Numbered from the stretch's first letter, positions 43,801 to 51,811 are shown. The stretch is DNA of 64,000 nt from Caballeronia peredens (GCA_001544595.2 FCOH02000005.1:248001-312000); one strand, 5' to 3'. Notes: generated by a model not told the origin, from the sequence alone. Numbers and translations are program-made.

Positions 43801-43830
43801 GAACTATCGTTGCTTTATAATCGATAGTTC
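43801..43830 (+). promoter_or_regulatory. accA promoter -10 within a perfect 9-bp inverted repeat
   Basis: GAACTATCG (43801-43809) and CGATAGTTC (43822-43830) are exact complements; the 12-nt loop ends with a perfect TATAAT (43816-43821). It is 70 nt before accA. A second TAGAAT lies at 43861. The overlap of palindrome and -10 suggests an operator. Confidence 0.5.
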
Positions 43831-43899
43831 CCGCGCGAATTTTTGAGGGACGGACGCGGTTAGAATACGCGCTGCCCGATGTTCCTAGGACTCGAACAC

Positions 43900-44871
43900 A
43901 TGAAGACCACGTTTCTGGATTTCGAGCAGCCGATCGCTGAACTCGAAGCGAAGATCGAAGAACTCCGCTTCGTTCAGGACGATTCCGCTGTCGATATTTC
44001 GGAAGAAATCGAGCGGCTGTCGAAAAAAAGCCAGCAGCTCACGAAGGATCTCTACGCGAACCTGTCGCCGTGGCAGGTTTCGCAAATCGCGCGTCATCCG
44101 CAGCGTCCGTACACGCTCGACTACGTGAGCGAGCTTTTCACCGACTTTCACGAACTGCACGGCGATCGTTCCTTCGCGGACGACCTCGCCATCGTCGGCG
44201 GCTTCGCGCGCTTCAACGGCCAGCCGTGCATGGTGATCGGTCATCAGAAGGGCCGCGATACGAAAGAGCGCGCGCTGCGCAACTTCGGCATGCCGCGCCC
44301 GGAAGGCTATCGCAAGGCCGAACGTCTGATGCGCACCGCCGAAAAATTCAGCCTGCCGATTTTCACGTTCGTCGATACGCCGGGCGCCTATCCGGGCATC
44401 GGCGCGGAAGAGCGCGGGCAGTCGGAGGCCATCGGCCGCAATCTGTACGTGATGGCGGAACTGAAGACGCCGATCATCACGACGATCATCGGTGAAGGCG
44501 GATCGGGCGGGGCGCTCGCCATCGCCGTCGCCGATGTCGTCATGATGCTGCAGTTCTCCACCTATTCGGTCATTTCGCCGGAAGGCTGCGCGTCGATTCT
44601 GTGGAAGAGCGCGGCGAAGGCGCCGGAAGCGGCCGAGGCGCTCGGTCTCACGGCGCATCGGCTGAAGGCGCTCGGTCTCATCGACAAGATCGTGAACGAG
44701 CCGCTCGGCGGCGCGCATCGCGACGCGAAGGGCATGGCCGCGCTGCTGCGCCGCGCGCTCGCCGATTCCCTGCGTCAGTTTCAGGGCATGGGCGTCCAGG
44801 ACTTGCGCGAACGCCGTTTCGAAAAGCTGATGGCCTACGGCAAATTCAAGGAAACGATGCCGGGCGCGTAA
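43900..44871 (+). CDS. accA: Acetyl-CoA carboxylase carboxyltransferase subunit alpha
   Basis: AccA with AccD transfers the carboxyl group from biotin to acetyl-CoA, making malonyl-CoA for fatty acid synthesis in the cytosol. The 323-aa protein starts [21 protein letters not shown] (coiled N-terminus) at 43900; an ATG 21 nt upstream lacks a Shine-Dalgarno. Crotonase-fold markers include [38 protein letters not shown] and [13 protein letters not shown]. The family length is about 320. Confidence 0.97.
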   Translation: MKTTFLDFEQPIAELEAKIEELRFVQDDSAVDISEEIERLSKKSQQLTKDLYANLSPWQVSQIARHPQRPYTLDYVSELFTDFHELHGDRSFADDLAIVGGFARFNGQPCMVIGHQKGRDTKERALRNFGMPRPEGYRKAERLMRTAEKFSLPIFTFVDTPGAYPGIGAEERGQSEAIGRNLYVMAELKTPIITTIIGEGGSGGALAIAVADVVMMLQFSTYSVISPEGCASILWKSAAKAPEAAEALGLTAHRLKALGLIDKIVNEPLGGAHRDAKGMAALLRRALADSLRQFQGMGVQDLRERRFEKLMAYGKFKETMPGA

Positions 44872-44904
44872 CCCGTCGATCGCTTCTCTCTCTCACGAAT
44901 CATC

Positions 44905-46368
44905 GTGACTTCCGACAGCGAAACCCCGGCCGGCCGCCTCGTCTTCGAGGCGCTGCGCGCGGCGGTTTCGGCGGCGGACCTTCCTTCGGATTCTCTTCTC
45001 GCCGTCGCGCTGAGCGGCGGACTCGACTCCACTGTTCTGCTCGATGCCGCCGTGCGTTGCTTCGGCGCGCAGCGGGTCGTCGCGTTTCACGTTCATCATG
45101 GGCTGAGCCCGAACGCGAACGCGTGGGCCGCGCATTGCGGGCAGTTCGCGGCGTCGCTCGACGTGCGCTACGCGGCGCGTCATGTCGATGTCGCGCGTTC
45201 GGGCGGCGAGAGCCTCGAAGCGGCGGCGCGCGATGCCCGTTATCGCGCGCTCGACGAACTCTGCGACGAACATGCCGCCGGGGCGCTCCTGATCGCGCAT
45301 CATGCCGACGATCAGGCCGAAACCGTGCTGCTGCAATTGCTGCGCGGCGCGGGCGTCGCGGGTCTCGCGGCGATGGCGCCGCAGCGGTCGGACGGCGCGG
45401 CGCCGCGGCTGCGGCCGCTCTTGCGGCTGTTGCGCGCGCAGCTGGAGCAGTACGCGCACGAACGCGACCTGAGCTGGATCGACGACGAATCCAACGCCGA
45501 CACGCGCTATTCGCGCAACGCGCTGCGTCACGACGTGCTGCCGGTGCTCGCCGTCCATTTCCCCGGTTTTCGCGATGCGCTCGCGCGCACGGCGTCGCAT
45601 GCGGCGTCGGCGCAGCGTCTGCTGGATCAGCTTGCGCGCATCGATCTGGAGCACGTCGAAAGCGCCGATGAAGCAGGCGCGCTCAGGCTCGACGCGCTGC
45701 TCGCACTCGACGACGAACGCGCGATCAACCTCATGCGCCACTGGATTCGCGCACGCGGTCTGCAGGCGGCGTCGAGCGCGCGCATCGCCGACATGCTGCG
45801 TCAGTTGCGCGATGCCGCCGCCGCGCGCGACGGCCACGCGCTGCGCGTCGATCACGCCGGGCACTGCCTGCGTGTCTATCGCGGCGCGCTCTTCTGGGAA
45901 ACCGGCGACAGCACCGACGCCGCCGATCTCGACGAAGGCGCGCCCGCGCCAAAAACCGCGATGGAATTGCACTGGCAGGGCGACGAAGTGTGGCGCCTGC
46001 CGCAATGGCGCGGCTCGTTCGTCTTCGAACCGGTCGATCCGGCCGCATGGGACGCCATCCGCGACGCAGCCGGCGACGCAGCCGGCGACATGGTCGGCGA
46101 AGGCGTGCTGCGCACCGCGCCGCTCGTCGCGCGCTCGCGTTCGGGCGGCGAGCGCATGCGTGTCGCGGGCGAAGCGCCGAGCCGCACGCTCAAGAATCTG
46201 TTTCAGGAGCGCGGCGTGCCGGCGTGGAAGCGCGATGTTCCGCTGCTGTTCATCGGCGAGGCGTTGCTGTTCGTGCCGCACGTGGGCGTCAACCGGGAAG
46301 CGGCGCCGAGCGCGGCGCACGGGCCGTGGCGCCGCATTTCGTGGCGGCCGGATCTGCTGCTCACGTAG
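44905..46368 (+). CDS. tilS: tRNA(Ile)-lysidine synthase
   Basis: TilS converts C34 of tRNA-Ile(CAU) to lysidine so that it reads AUA. The 487-aa protein starts at GTG 44905. The PP-loop is ALSGGLDSTVLLDA (about 35-48), followed by FHVHHGLSPNA, HHADDQAETVLLQLLRGAG (about 132-150) and DDESNADTRYSRN. The C-terminal domains are present, with FQERGVPAWKRDVPLLF near the end. A near-tandem repeat A-A-G-D-A/M lies at about 391-402. It is 33 nt downstream of accA. Confidence 0.95.
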   Translation: MTSDSETPAGRLVFEALRAAVSAADLPSDSLLAVALSGGLDSTVLLDAAVRCFGAQRVVAFHVHHGLSPNANAWAAHCGQFAASLDVRYAARHVDVARSGGESLEAAARDARYRALDELCDEHAAGALLIAHHADDQAETVLLQLLRGAGVAGLAAMAPQRSDGAAPRLRPLLRLLRAQLEQYAHERDLSWIDDESNADTRYSRNALRHDVLPVLAVHFPGFRDALARTASHAASAQRLLDQLARIDLEHVESADEAGALRLDALLALDDERAINLMRHWIRARGLQAASSARIADMLRQLRDAAAARDGHALRVDHAGHCLRVYRGALFWETGDSTDAADLDEGAPAPKTAMELHWQGDEVWRLPQWRGSFVFEPVDPAAWDAIRDAAGDAAGDMVGEGVLRTAPLVARSRSGGERMRVAGEAPSRTLKNLFQERGVPAWKRDVPLLFIGEALLFVPHVGVNREAAPSAAHGPWRRISWRPDLLLT

Positions 46369-46699
46369 CGGCGCCGTAAGCCGTTCGGCAAGCGTTGCGC
46401 CGAAGCCGGTAAAATCGTCGTCTCGGGGGCTTCATCTTGTAATTTCAGCCTCGATCGGGTACGGTAACTCGTTTTCGCCCAGGCGCGTTTTTGCGCGGCA
46501 TCTGCGTTCAAAAGACTCGATTTCGCCCGCAACCACGCCGCCGTGCGCGCCGCGTATCAACATGGTGCGTGCGCGCGACGGGCGTGCGGCAGCGTCCGCG
46601 TATCGTTGGCTCACCATCCCCCGAAGCAATCGAACGCGAGTCTTACGCGCTGCGCATCGAGCGCGTGAAGCGCGGTTTTCCCTTCAGTTCAAAACGACA
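46369..46699 (+). other. Intergenic region tilS-lysC
   Basis: The 331 bp contain no supported gene. TAAAAT at 46410-46415 is a possible -10, without a convincing -35. I looked for a lysine-riboswitch-like array of paired arms and see none; beta-proteobacteria are not known for one here. Confidence 0.45.
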
Positions 46700-47950
46700 A
46701 TGGCACTCATCGTACACAAATACGGCGGCACTTCGATGGGCTCGGTCGAGCGCATCAAGAACGTCGCCAAGCGCGTCGCCAAATGGCACCGGGCCGGCCA
46801 CAAGATGGTCGTCGTGCCTTCGGCGATGTCCGGCGAAACCAATCGCCTGCTCGGTCTCGCGAGAGACATCAAGGCCGATCCGGACCCGCGCGAACTCGAC
46901 ATGATTGCTTCCACCGGCGAGCAGGTGAGCGTGGGGCTTCTCGCCATCGCGCTGCACGCCGAAGGCCTGGAAGCCGTGAGCTATGCCGGCTGGCAAGTGC
47001 CGATCCGCACGGACAGCGCCTTCACGAAAGCGCGCATCAGCGAGATCGACGGCGAGCGCGTGCTCAAGGATCTCGATGCGGGCAAGGTCGTCGTCATCAC
47101 GGGCTTTCAGGGTGTGGATCCCGAGGGCCATATCGCGACGCTCGGCCGCGGCGGCTCGGACACGTCGGCGGTCGCGATCGCGGCGGCGATGAAGGCGGAC
47201 GAGTGCCTGATCTATACCGACGTCGACGGCGTCTACACGACCGATCCGCGCGTGGTGGAAGAAGCGCGGCGGCTCGATCGCGTGACCTTCGAGGAAATGC
47301 TGGAAATGGCGAGCCTGGGCTCGAAGGTGCTGCAGATCCGCTCGGTGGAGTTCGCGGGCAAGTATCAGGTGAAGACGCGCGTGCTCTCCAGCCTGACCGA
47401 TCCGCTAATGCCGCTCGACCAGGAAATGCACTCCGGCACCCTGATTACTTTTGAAGAAGACGAGAACATGGAAAAAGCAGTGATTTCTGGCATCGCGTTC
47501 CAGCGCGACGAAGCGCGCATCGCGGTCATGGGCGTGCCCGACAAGCCGGGCGTCGCCTATCAGATTCTCGGACCGGTCGCCGATGCGAACATCGACATCG
47601 ACATGATCATTCAGAACCAGAGCGTGAACGGCAAGACCGACTTCACGTTCACGGTCGGCCGCGGCGACTACCAGCGCGCGCTCGAAATCCTGAACAATCA
47701 GGTGAAGGGCCACGTGCAGGCGGAAACCGTGCTGGGCGACCCGAAGGTGTCGAAGGTGTCGGTGGTGGGCGTCGGCATGCGCTCGCACGTGGGCATCGCG
47801 AGCACGATGTTCCGCACGCTGTCGGAAGAGGGCATCAACATCCAGATGATCTCGACTTCCGAAATTAAGATCTCGGTGCTGATCGACGAGAAATACACCG
47901 AACTCGCGGTGCGCGCGCTGCACAAGGCGTTCGAGCTGGACCGCGCGTAA
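46700..47950 (+). CDS. lysC: Aspartate kinase
   Basis: LysC phosphorylates aspartate, entering the lysine, threonine, methionine and diaminopimelate pathways. The 416-aa protein starts MALIVHKYGGTSMGSVERI. Kinase motifs KYGGTSMG (about 7-14), GRGGSDTSAVAIAAAM (about 150-165) and YTDVDGVYTTDPR (about 172-184) precede two ACT domains (about 265-410) with VMGVPDKPGVAYQI and GVGMRSHVGIASTMF, which bind regulatory amino acids. An internal ATG at 47468 begins the ACT part. It is the last core gene before tRNA-Ser. Confidence 0.97.
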   Translation: MALIVHKYGGTSMGSVERIKNVAKRVAKWHRAGHKMVVVPSAMSGETNRLLGLARDIKADPDPRELDMIASTGEQVSVGLLAIALHAEGLEAVSYAGWQVPIRTDSAFTKARISEIDGERVLKDLDAGKVVVITGFQGVDPEGHIATLGRGGSDTSAVAIAAAMKADECLIYTDVDGVYTTDPRVVEEARRLDRVTFEEMLEMASLGSKVLQIRSVEFAGKYQVKTRVLSSLTDPLMPLDQEMHSGTLITFEEDENMEKAVISGIAFQRDEARIAVMGVPDKPGVAYQILGPVADANIDIDMIIQNQSVNGKTDFTFTVGRGDYQRALEILNNQVKGHVQAETVLGDPKVSKVSVVGVGMRSHVGIASTMFRTLSEEGINIQMISTSEIKISVLIDEKYTELAVRALHKAFELDRA

Positions 47951-48069
47951 GGCTTCGTTTTTGCGTCGGGGGATTCAAAAAAATCGTCATGCGAATTTGA
48001 CCGCCGCGTGCGAACACGCTATTATCTCGATCTCGTTGCGCTGCACTCCCGGTGCAACGAAAAGTTTGG

Positions 48070-48162
48070 GAGACGTGGCCGAGAGGTCGAAGGCACTCCC
48101 CTGCTAAGGGAGCATCTGGCTAAAAACTGGATCGAGGGTTCGAATCCCTCCGTCTCCGCCAG
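48070..48162 (+). tRNA. tRNA-Ser (anticodon GCU)
   Basis: The acceptor arms GGAGACG (48070-48076) and CGTCTCC (48152-48158) pair fully, with discriminator G and encoded CCA at 48160-48162. The anticodon stem is CTCCC/GGGAG with GCT at 48104-48106. A long variable arm (class II) and the T-arm GAGGGTTCGAATCCCTC confirm tRNA-Ser. It reads AGC and AGU codons. Its 3' end is the left edge of the direct repeat bracketing the island. Confidence 0.97.
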
Positions 48163-48231
48163 TGTAGTAAGAAAAGCCCCGCAAGGTTAAAAACTTGCGG
48201 GGCTTTTTGTTTTTCGTTTCCTGGACGGCAG
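48156..48231. repeat. Left copy of 76-bp direct repeat (attL-like)
   Basis: It starts with TCCGCCAG in the tRNA-Ser 3' end, contains the tRNA terminator and ends in CCTGGACGGCA. It matches 51812-51887 at 72 of 76 positions by my alignment. The tRNA 3' end is a typical integrase target. Confidence 0.85.
48173..48211 (+). terminator. Rho-independent terminator after tRNA-Ser
   Basis: AAAAGCCCCGCAAG and CTTGCGGGGCTTTT form a perfect 14-bp stem, followed by a T-run. The same hairpin recurs in the right repeat at about 51829-51866. Confidence 0.95.
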
Positions 48232-48641
48232 TTCGACATAGCTTTGTTGTCCTTACAACGGAGCAATGTTGGTTGGCGAAACGCGACGGCGGATTATTCC
48301 GGCTGACTCTGGCCGGCTCTGTAACGCGATGATCCATCGTCGATCAATCGAGCCAACGCGAAAAAGGTGAACCTCGCATCGACGAGCGGCAGGGAACAAC
48401 GTTCCTGAACATCGTAGTCGTGCTGGCTCGCCTGTCGGTGCCGTCCGGAGCCCGGGATCGCTTGCCACGTCCCGCCCTCAGACAGGTACGCGCATCGCGC
48501 ACCTGGTCACAGCGCGCGCGGGTTATTAGGTCCTTCGGCACTGAGCCGACGCCACCACGCACCGGCACAGACAGGGCGCAGCACAACACGCACGAAGAAT
48601 CGTATGAAAGTGTCGATTCCTGTCGCGATTGAGTGGATGCG
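48232..48641. other. Island left end, no convincing gene
   Basis: These 410 bp show only short frames without ribosome binding sites or coding bias. They are likely decayed sequence. The reverse frame over the tRNA encoding GGDGGIRTLDP is an antisense artefact. Confidence 0.5.
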
Positions 48642-48905
48642 CTAGCCCGCGCTGCGATCCTCTGTCACCGCAATAGACGATTTAAGCGCCGGTTGATGGA
48701 TCGCCAGCAGAAGCAAAGAAGTGCCTCCCAGCTTTCGTGCAAACTCGTCATCCAGCTTTCCACCGTGTTCTGCGATGGACCACGGCATGACCATCGAGGC
48801 TGTTCGCAAATGCTCGATTGCTTCACGATCAACCGTGCAGGTTTCAATCTGGTTATTGTCTTCGTCAAAAGCAATGACGACGCAGCGCGCTTTGGTTTTC
48901 AGCAC
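48642..48905 (-). CDS. Small hypothetical protein in island
   Basis: I do not recognise this 87-aa protein. It starts at GTG 48905 with a very strong Shine-Dalgarno, GGGGGAGG, 5-6 nt upstream, which argues for a real gene. The sequence is mixed and globular-looking: VVIAFDEDNNQIETCTVD (about 9-26) resembles a beta hairpin, followed by a helical segment with HLRTASMVMPWSIAEHGG and FARKLGGTSLLLLAIHQ. There is no signal peptide or membrane helix. It reads leftward, away from the PAAR gene. Confidence 0.6.
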   Translation of the reverse strand: MLKTKARCVVIAFDEDNNQIETCTVDREAIEHLRTASMVMPWSIAEHGGKLDDEFARKLGGTSLLLLAIHQPALKSSIAVTEDRSAG

Positions 48906-49427
48906 GCAAACCTCCCCCTGAGGCAGTTCGAAGAGCGTTGCAAAGCTCTTTCCTTGCAGACGCTGTCCATTGCGGCGTAGGCGCTGCGCTCAGTAGACCG
49001 GCTCTACGCACCAAACCTATTTGCCGCGCTATCCCCCGCGCAGGAAAAAATCGATCGCTTCGCGCAACGCACGCAAGGGATACGTCGGGCGCATTGAAGG
49101 GAGAGCGTGCGCCTCCTTCACTGTTGCGGAGTGTCGGGCGCGTCCCGAAGGGAACGATCGAGCGGTCCCAACGCACGCGCGCAAACACCGTAAGCGCGGG
49201 AATTCCTGGCAGTTGGTAAGCGTCGCCTGCACGACTGAACTTTGCGATGAAGTGACAATTTGTTGATTCTACATTTTTGCAATCGCGTCCCCTTGTGATT
49301 TTCCGCTGCGTTTATATGCTGACAACACTACTTGATTGAGCGGCGCGTTCAGAAATTTGGGACAAATGAAAAACAATTTGCATTCCGAATTAACTATCTT
49401 TTTATCAGGCGATGAAGCGGGGATGAA
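48906..49427. other. Intergenic region before the PAAR gene
   Basis: The 522 bp contain several overlapping short frames that lack Shine-Dalgarno sites and look like chance. The last 180 bp are strongly AT-rich and should carry the PAAR promoter; I see no clear pair of hexamers at optimal spacing. Confidence 0.45.
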
Positions 49428-49976
49428 ATGACTGACAGACTGGTTGCGAAGGGTGACTGGACGACCACAAGGGGCCGCGTTCTAGGTGGATCCTCCTCGT
49501 TCTACGCAGAGAACGGGCAAACGCTCACACGTCGAACTGACCTTGCGACTTGCGGCAAATGCAAAGGGGCGTTTCCGATATACGGTACCGCCGACACTAT
49601 TCTCGATGAGGGACAACCGCTGGTCAGGCATATGGACCGAGTGCTCTGCCCTTGCAGACAAAATTTCGTGCTTTCAGGACACCCCGAGTTTCTGATACGA
49701 GAAGGTGATGCGCGAAGCACAAGCGATTCACTGGCAAACGAACAGACGGCGGCGCCGGGCAATAACGACGTGAAGTATACGAGTTGGTTCTATGTGCGAG
49801 ACAGCGTTACAGGTGCACCACTGCTTGACCAGAGCTTTATTGTGTATGTAGACGGGATCAAACAATTGGGAAAGACGGACTCGAATGGTTACGCGAAGAT
49901 CGAAACAGATGGAGAGAAATCTGTCGAGATGCACGTCACCTTCTTGTCGCCCAAACGTGATCTAAACCCTGCATAA
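49428..49976 (+). CDS. PAAR-domain protein with C-terminal beta-sandwich-like extension
   Basis: PAAR proteins cap the VgrG spike of type VI secretion and carry effectors. The 182-aa protein has a Gly-rich PAAR-like N-terminal half: GDWTTTRGRVLGG, then TCGKCKGAFPIYGTAD and VLCPCRQNFVLSGHP, with cysteine pairs at about 42/45 and 74/76 that may bind metal. Residues about 115-175 (SWFYVRDSVTGAPLLDQSF, GKTDSNGYAKIETDG) look like a carboxypeptidase-regulatory or transthyretin-like fold, a known adaptor extension on PAAR proteins. The amidase starts 13 nt later. No VgrG or Hcp gene is nearby. Confidence 0.8.
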   Translation: MTDRLVAKGDWTTTRGRVLGGSSSFYAENGQTLTRRTDLATCGKCKGAFPIYGTADTILDEGQPLVRHMDRVLCPCRQNFVLSGHPEFLIREGDARSTSDSLANEQTAAPGNNDVKYTSWFYVRDSVTGAPLLDQSFIVYVDGIKQLGKTDSNGYAKIETDGEKSVEMHVTFLSPKRDLNPA

Positions 49977-49989
49977 CGAGAGAATTTAT

Positions 49990-50757
49990 ATGGTTGCGGA
50001 TTACAGAATTGAGCATTGGACCTCTGCTTGTTCGGTGGTGGGGAGCAGTAAAGATAGTGCGATCACTATCTCCGTGAATAATCGAGCTGCCACGCGGCAG
50101 GCGATCATTAACACACTCTCCCGAAAAGGCTACAAGCTGATCGAGCGATCGACGTGGCACGCAAAGCCGCCAAGGGACATGCTTACGCCAGCAAGCTGGG
50201 ACTATAGAGACGTAGTCATTCATCACGCCGGTCATAGTTATACCTGCGCGGTGAATGCGCGAGGGGCAATCGAGCAAATACAGAAAGCGCAGGAATACGA
50301 TATGAAGAAGTTCTACGATATCGGTTACCACTATGCTGTGTCGTGTTCTGGTGAATTAATTGAGGCTCGGGACATCAGATATACCGGTTCACACGTCGCT
50401 GGAGAGAATACTGGAAAAATCGGGATTGTATTGCTTGAGAATCTAGCTGAAGCTGGCGAGGCTTGGCAGCAGGAGTACAGCCGAAAATCTCTCTGGGAGA
50501 AGCTCCGAGGATCATTGGATATCGCGCGTGATGCCGTGGCCTTTAATCACGCAACACCGACAAAGATGCAAATTGACGCACTGCTCGCATTGATCGAGAC
50601 GTTAATCGAGTATTTCAATATCACCGCGTTGGGCGGACACCGCGAATATCAACTCCTTGCGCCAGGTAACGAAGGGCGTGCGTGCCCTGGTCGGTACGGT
50701 ATGCAAGTGGTCAAGGAGATGCGTGCGAAATTCCGACTTGGAGCGCCGTCAAAATGA
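49990..50757 (+). CDS. N-acetylmuramoyl-L-alanine amidase (amidase_2), probable T6SS effector
   Basis: The family cleaves the bond between MurNAc and L-Ala in peptidoglycan. The 255-aa protein has the zinc-site pattern VIHHAG (His 78/79), GYHYAVS (about 112-118), GGHREY (His 217, Glu 219) and ACPGRYG (Cys 232), so it looks catalytically complete. There is no signal peptide, so export needs another route; the PAAR gene 13 nt upstream suggests type VI delivery into a rival's periplasm. Residues 1-65 have no recognised domain. A phage endolysin is the alternative, but no holin or phage gene is present. Its stop overlaps the convergent gene by 9 nt. Confidence 0.85.
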   Translation: MVADYRIEHWTSACSVVGSSKDSAITISVNNRAATRQAIINTLSRKGYKLIERSTWHAKPPRDMLTPASWDYRDVVIHHAGHSYTCAVNARGAIEQIQKAQEYDMKKFYDIGYHYAVSCSGELIEARDIRYTGSHVAGENTGKIGIVLLENLAEAGEAWQQEYSRKSLWEKLRGSLDIARDAVAFNHATPTKMQIDALLALIETLIEYFNITALGGHREYQLLAPGNEGRACPGRYGMQVVKEMRAKFRLGAPSK

Positions 50758-51072
50758 AAGTACCCAATCAAGTTGCTGGTTAATGATATATGTATGGTGT
50801 TCCAGGTGGCTTTGAATTAACTGACAACGTTGCGAATCTGAGTCTTGGCCTTTAACTTGCAAACCCATTTTTCGCTCGACAGAGCCAAGCCATTCGCTGC
50901 TACCGGGGTCCGGCCCATGTCCCTCACCATCGGTTATATCGAAATAGTAATGGGACAAATACGAAAACCATTGCGATGTGCATGGCGGGGCTAAAGGTGC
51001 GTGTGGAAGATCGGTCGTGATGAAAAGCCAGGTAAGAACCGTGATTGCACTGAGACCGGCGAGAATTCTCAT
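50749..51072 (-). CDS. Small exported protein, candidate amidase immunity factor
   Basis: The 107-aa protein has an N-terminal hydrophobic stretch (MRILAGLSAITVLTWLFITT) that reads as a signal peptide or anchor, then a compact domain with SHYYFDITDGEGHGPDPGSSEW and two cysteines (31 and 83) that could form a disulfide. Periplasmic location fits protection against a periplasmic amidase. It is convergent with the amidase (9-nt overlap) and its ATG is 9 nt from that of ydcF on the other strand, an unusual arrangement for an immunity gene. I recognise no family by name; the function is inference. Confidence 0.65.
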   Translation of the reverse strand: MRILAGLSAITVLTWLFITTDLPHAPLAPPCTSQWFSYLSHYYFDITDGEGHGPDPGSSEWLGSVERKMGLQVKGQDSDSQRCQLIQSHLEHHTYIINQQLDWVLSF

Positions 51073-51081
51073 TTGAGCCTT

Positions 51082-51627
51082 ATGAAAATCGTTTTAAGTA
51101 TATGGTTGCTTCTAAGTGTGGCGCTGGCTTCGATTGGACTGCTGATCCGTCCGTGCCCTGCAGATGTCGCCGTTGTGCTGGGTAACACCGTTTATCGGAA
51201 TGGTAACCCGTCACTAAGACTGGCGGCAAGGCTCAACCGCGCTTTACAGTGTTATGAGCAGCGTCAATGCGCGGTAATCTTCGTTAGCGGCGGTATCGAT
51301 TCTTTAGGTACAAATGAAGGGACATCGATGCAGGCTTGGCTGGTTCGACGGGGAATACCACTGAAGGATGTTGTCGTGGATGCGTCGGGAAAAGACACTT
51401 GGGCCACAGCGTTTCATGTAAGCGAGTTCATGCGAAATCGCGGATTTAAGAAAGCGATCGTCGTGACCCAGTATTTCCATTTGCCCAGAGCGATGTTGGC
51501 TCTCAGACGCTTCGGCATTGTCGAGGTCAGTGGCGCATATCCGCAATTCTGGGAATTCCGCGATTTTTACTCTACAGCGCGGGAAGTCCCAGCTTTTCTC
51601 TGGTATGCCGTGCGCCCCGTCAAGTGA
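51082..51627 (+). CDS. YdcF/ElyC/SanA (DUF218) family protein
   Basis: The 181-aa protein starts at ATG 51082 (MKIVLSIWLLLSVALASIG), an N-terminal membrane anchor. The DUF218 domain follows: DVAVVLGNTVYRNGNPSLRLAARL (with N-x-x-S/R-substrate-like pocket), VIFVSGGID, the KDTWATAFHVSEF segment corresponding to the family's S/T-x-x-N region, and VVTQYFHLPRAMLALRR. Relatives affect envelope integrity and peptidoglycan or carrier lipid handling. Here it may support the amidase module. In-frame sequence upstream of 51082 is noncoding. Confidence 0.8.
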   Translation: MKIVLSIWLLLSVALASIGLLIRPCPADVAVVLGNTVYRNGNPSLRLAARLNRALQCYEQRQCAVIFVSGGIDSLGTNEGTSMQAWLVRRGIPLKDVVVDASGKDTWATAFHVSEFMRNRGFKKAIVVTQYFHLPRAMLALRRFGIVEVSGAYPQFWEFRDFYSTAREVPAFLWYAVRPVK

Positions 51628-51745
51628 TGCTTCGCCCCGTGTCACGGAGAGCATGGCCGCCCACGCTTTCCATTAACTGGCGGCGATGCTTAAGCAGGTC
51701 CGCGCGTTGATAGGCTGCCTTAATCTTGCCCGACAAGATAACCGC
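51628..51745 (-). pseudogene. Tyrosine-recombinase integrase C-terminal remnant, frameshifted
   Basis: The reverse strand encodes KAAYQRADLLKHRRQLMES (51665-51721), a close match to the C-terminal helix of P4-type island integrases, which usually reads AY-x-R-x-x-x-x-x-x-R-R-x-L/M-M-x-x-W. The expected W-A-A appears right after, but in another frame: one extra base at 51664 separates MES from WAAM. Nothing upstream resembles the catalytic domain, so only a tail survives. Its place beside the right repeat fits an island integrase. Confidence 0.6.
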
Positions 51746-51811
51746 TCTCGCTTGCCCAATCGCAGAAACTGCTTTGAGAACCATGCGGTATAGCGATGCG
51801 TCCGGACTCCT

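Larger units (their letters stand above)
48163..51811. mobile_element. Decayed tRNA-Ser-associated genomic island
   Basis: Three features support this: direct repeats at both borders, an integrase C-terminal remnant next to the right repeat, and base composition that is plainly more AT-rich than either flank from about 49.2 to 51.7 kb. Cargo is a small unknown gene, PAAR protein, amidase, small exported protein and YdcF-like protein. No complete integrase, transposase or plasmid gene is present, so the element looks fixed. The alternative is an old tandem tRNA-Ser duplication with later insertions; the integrase remnant argues against it. Confidence 0.75.

Noticed and set aside
46369-46699. 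Lysine riboswitch upstream of lysC
   Set aside because: No set of paired arms or conserved core could be seen, and the class is not expected in this group.
48104-48337. Reverse-strand ORF encoding GGDGGIRTLDP
   Set aside because: It is antisense to tRNA-Ser and its terminator; this peptide is a known artefact of tRNA-Ser loci.
48938-49266. Short overlapping frames in the island's left half
   Set aside because: No ribosome binding sites, Arg/Ala-rich in competing frames and no recognisable domain; likely chance in decayed DNA.
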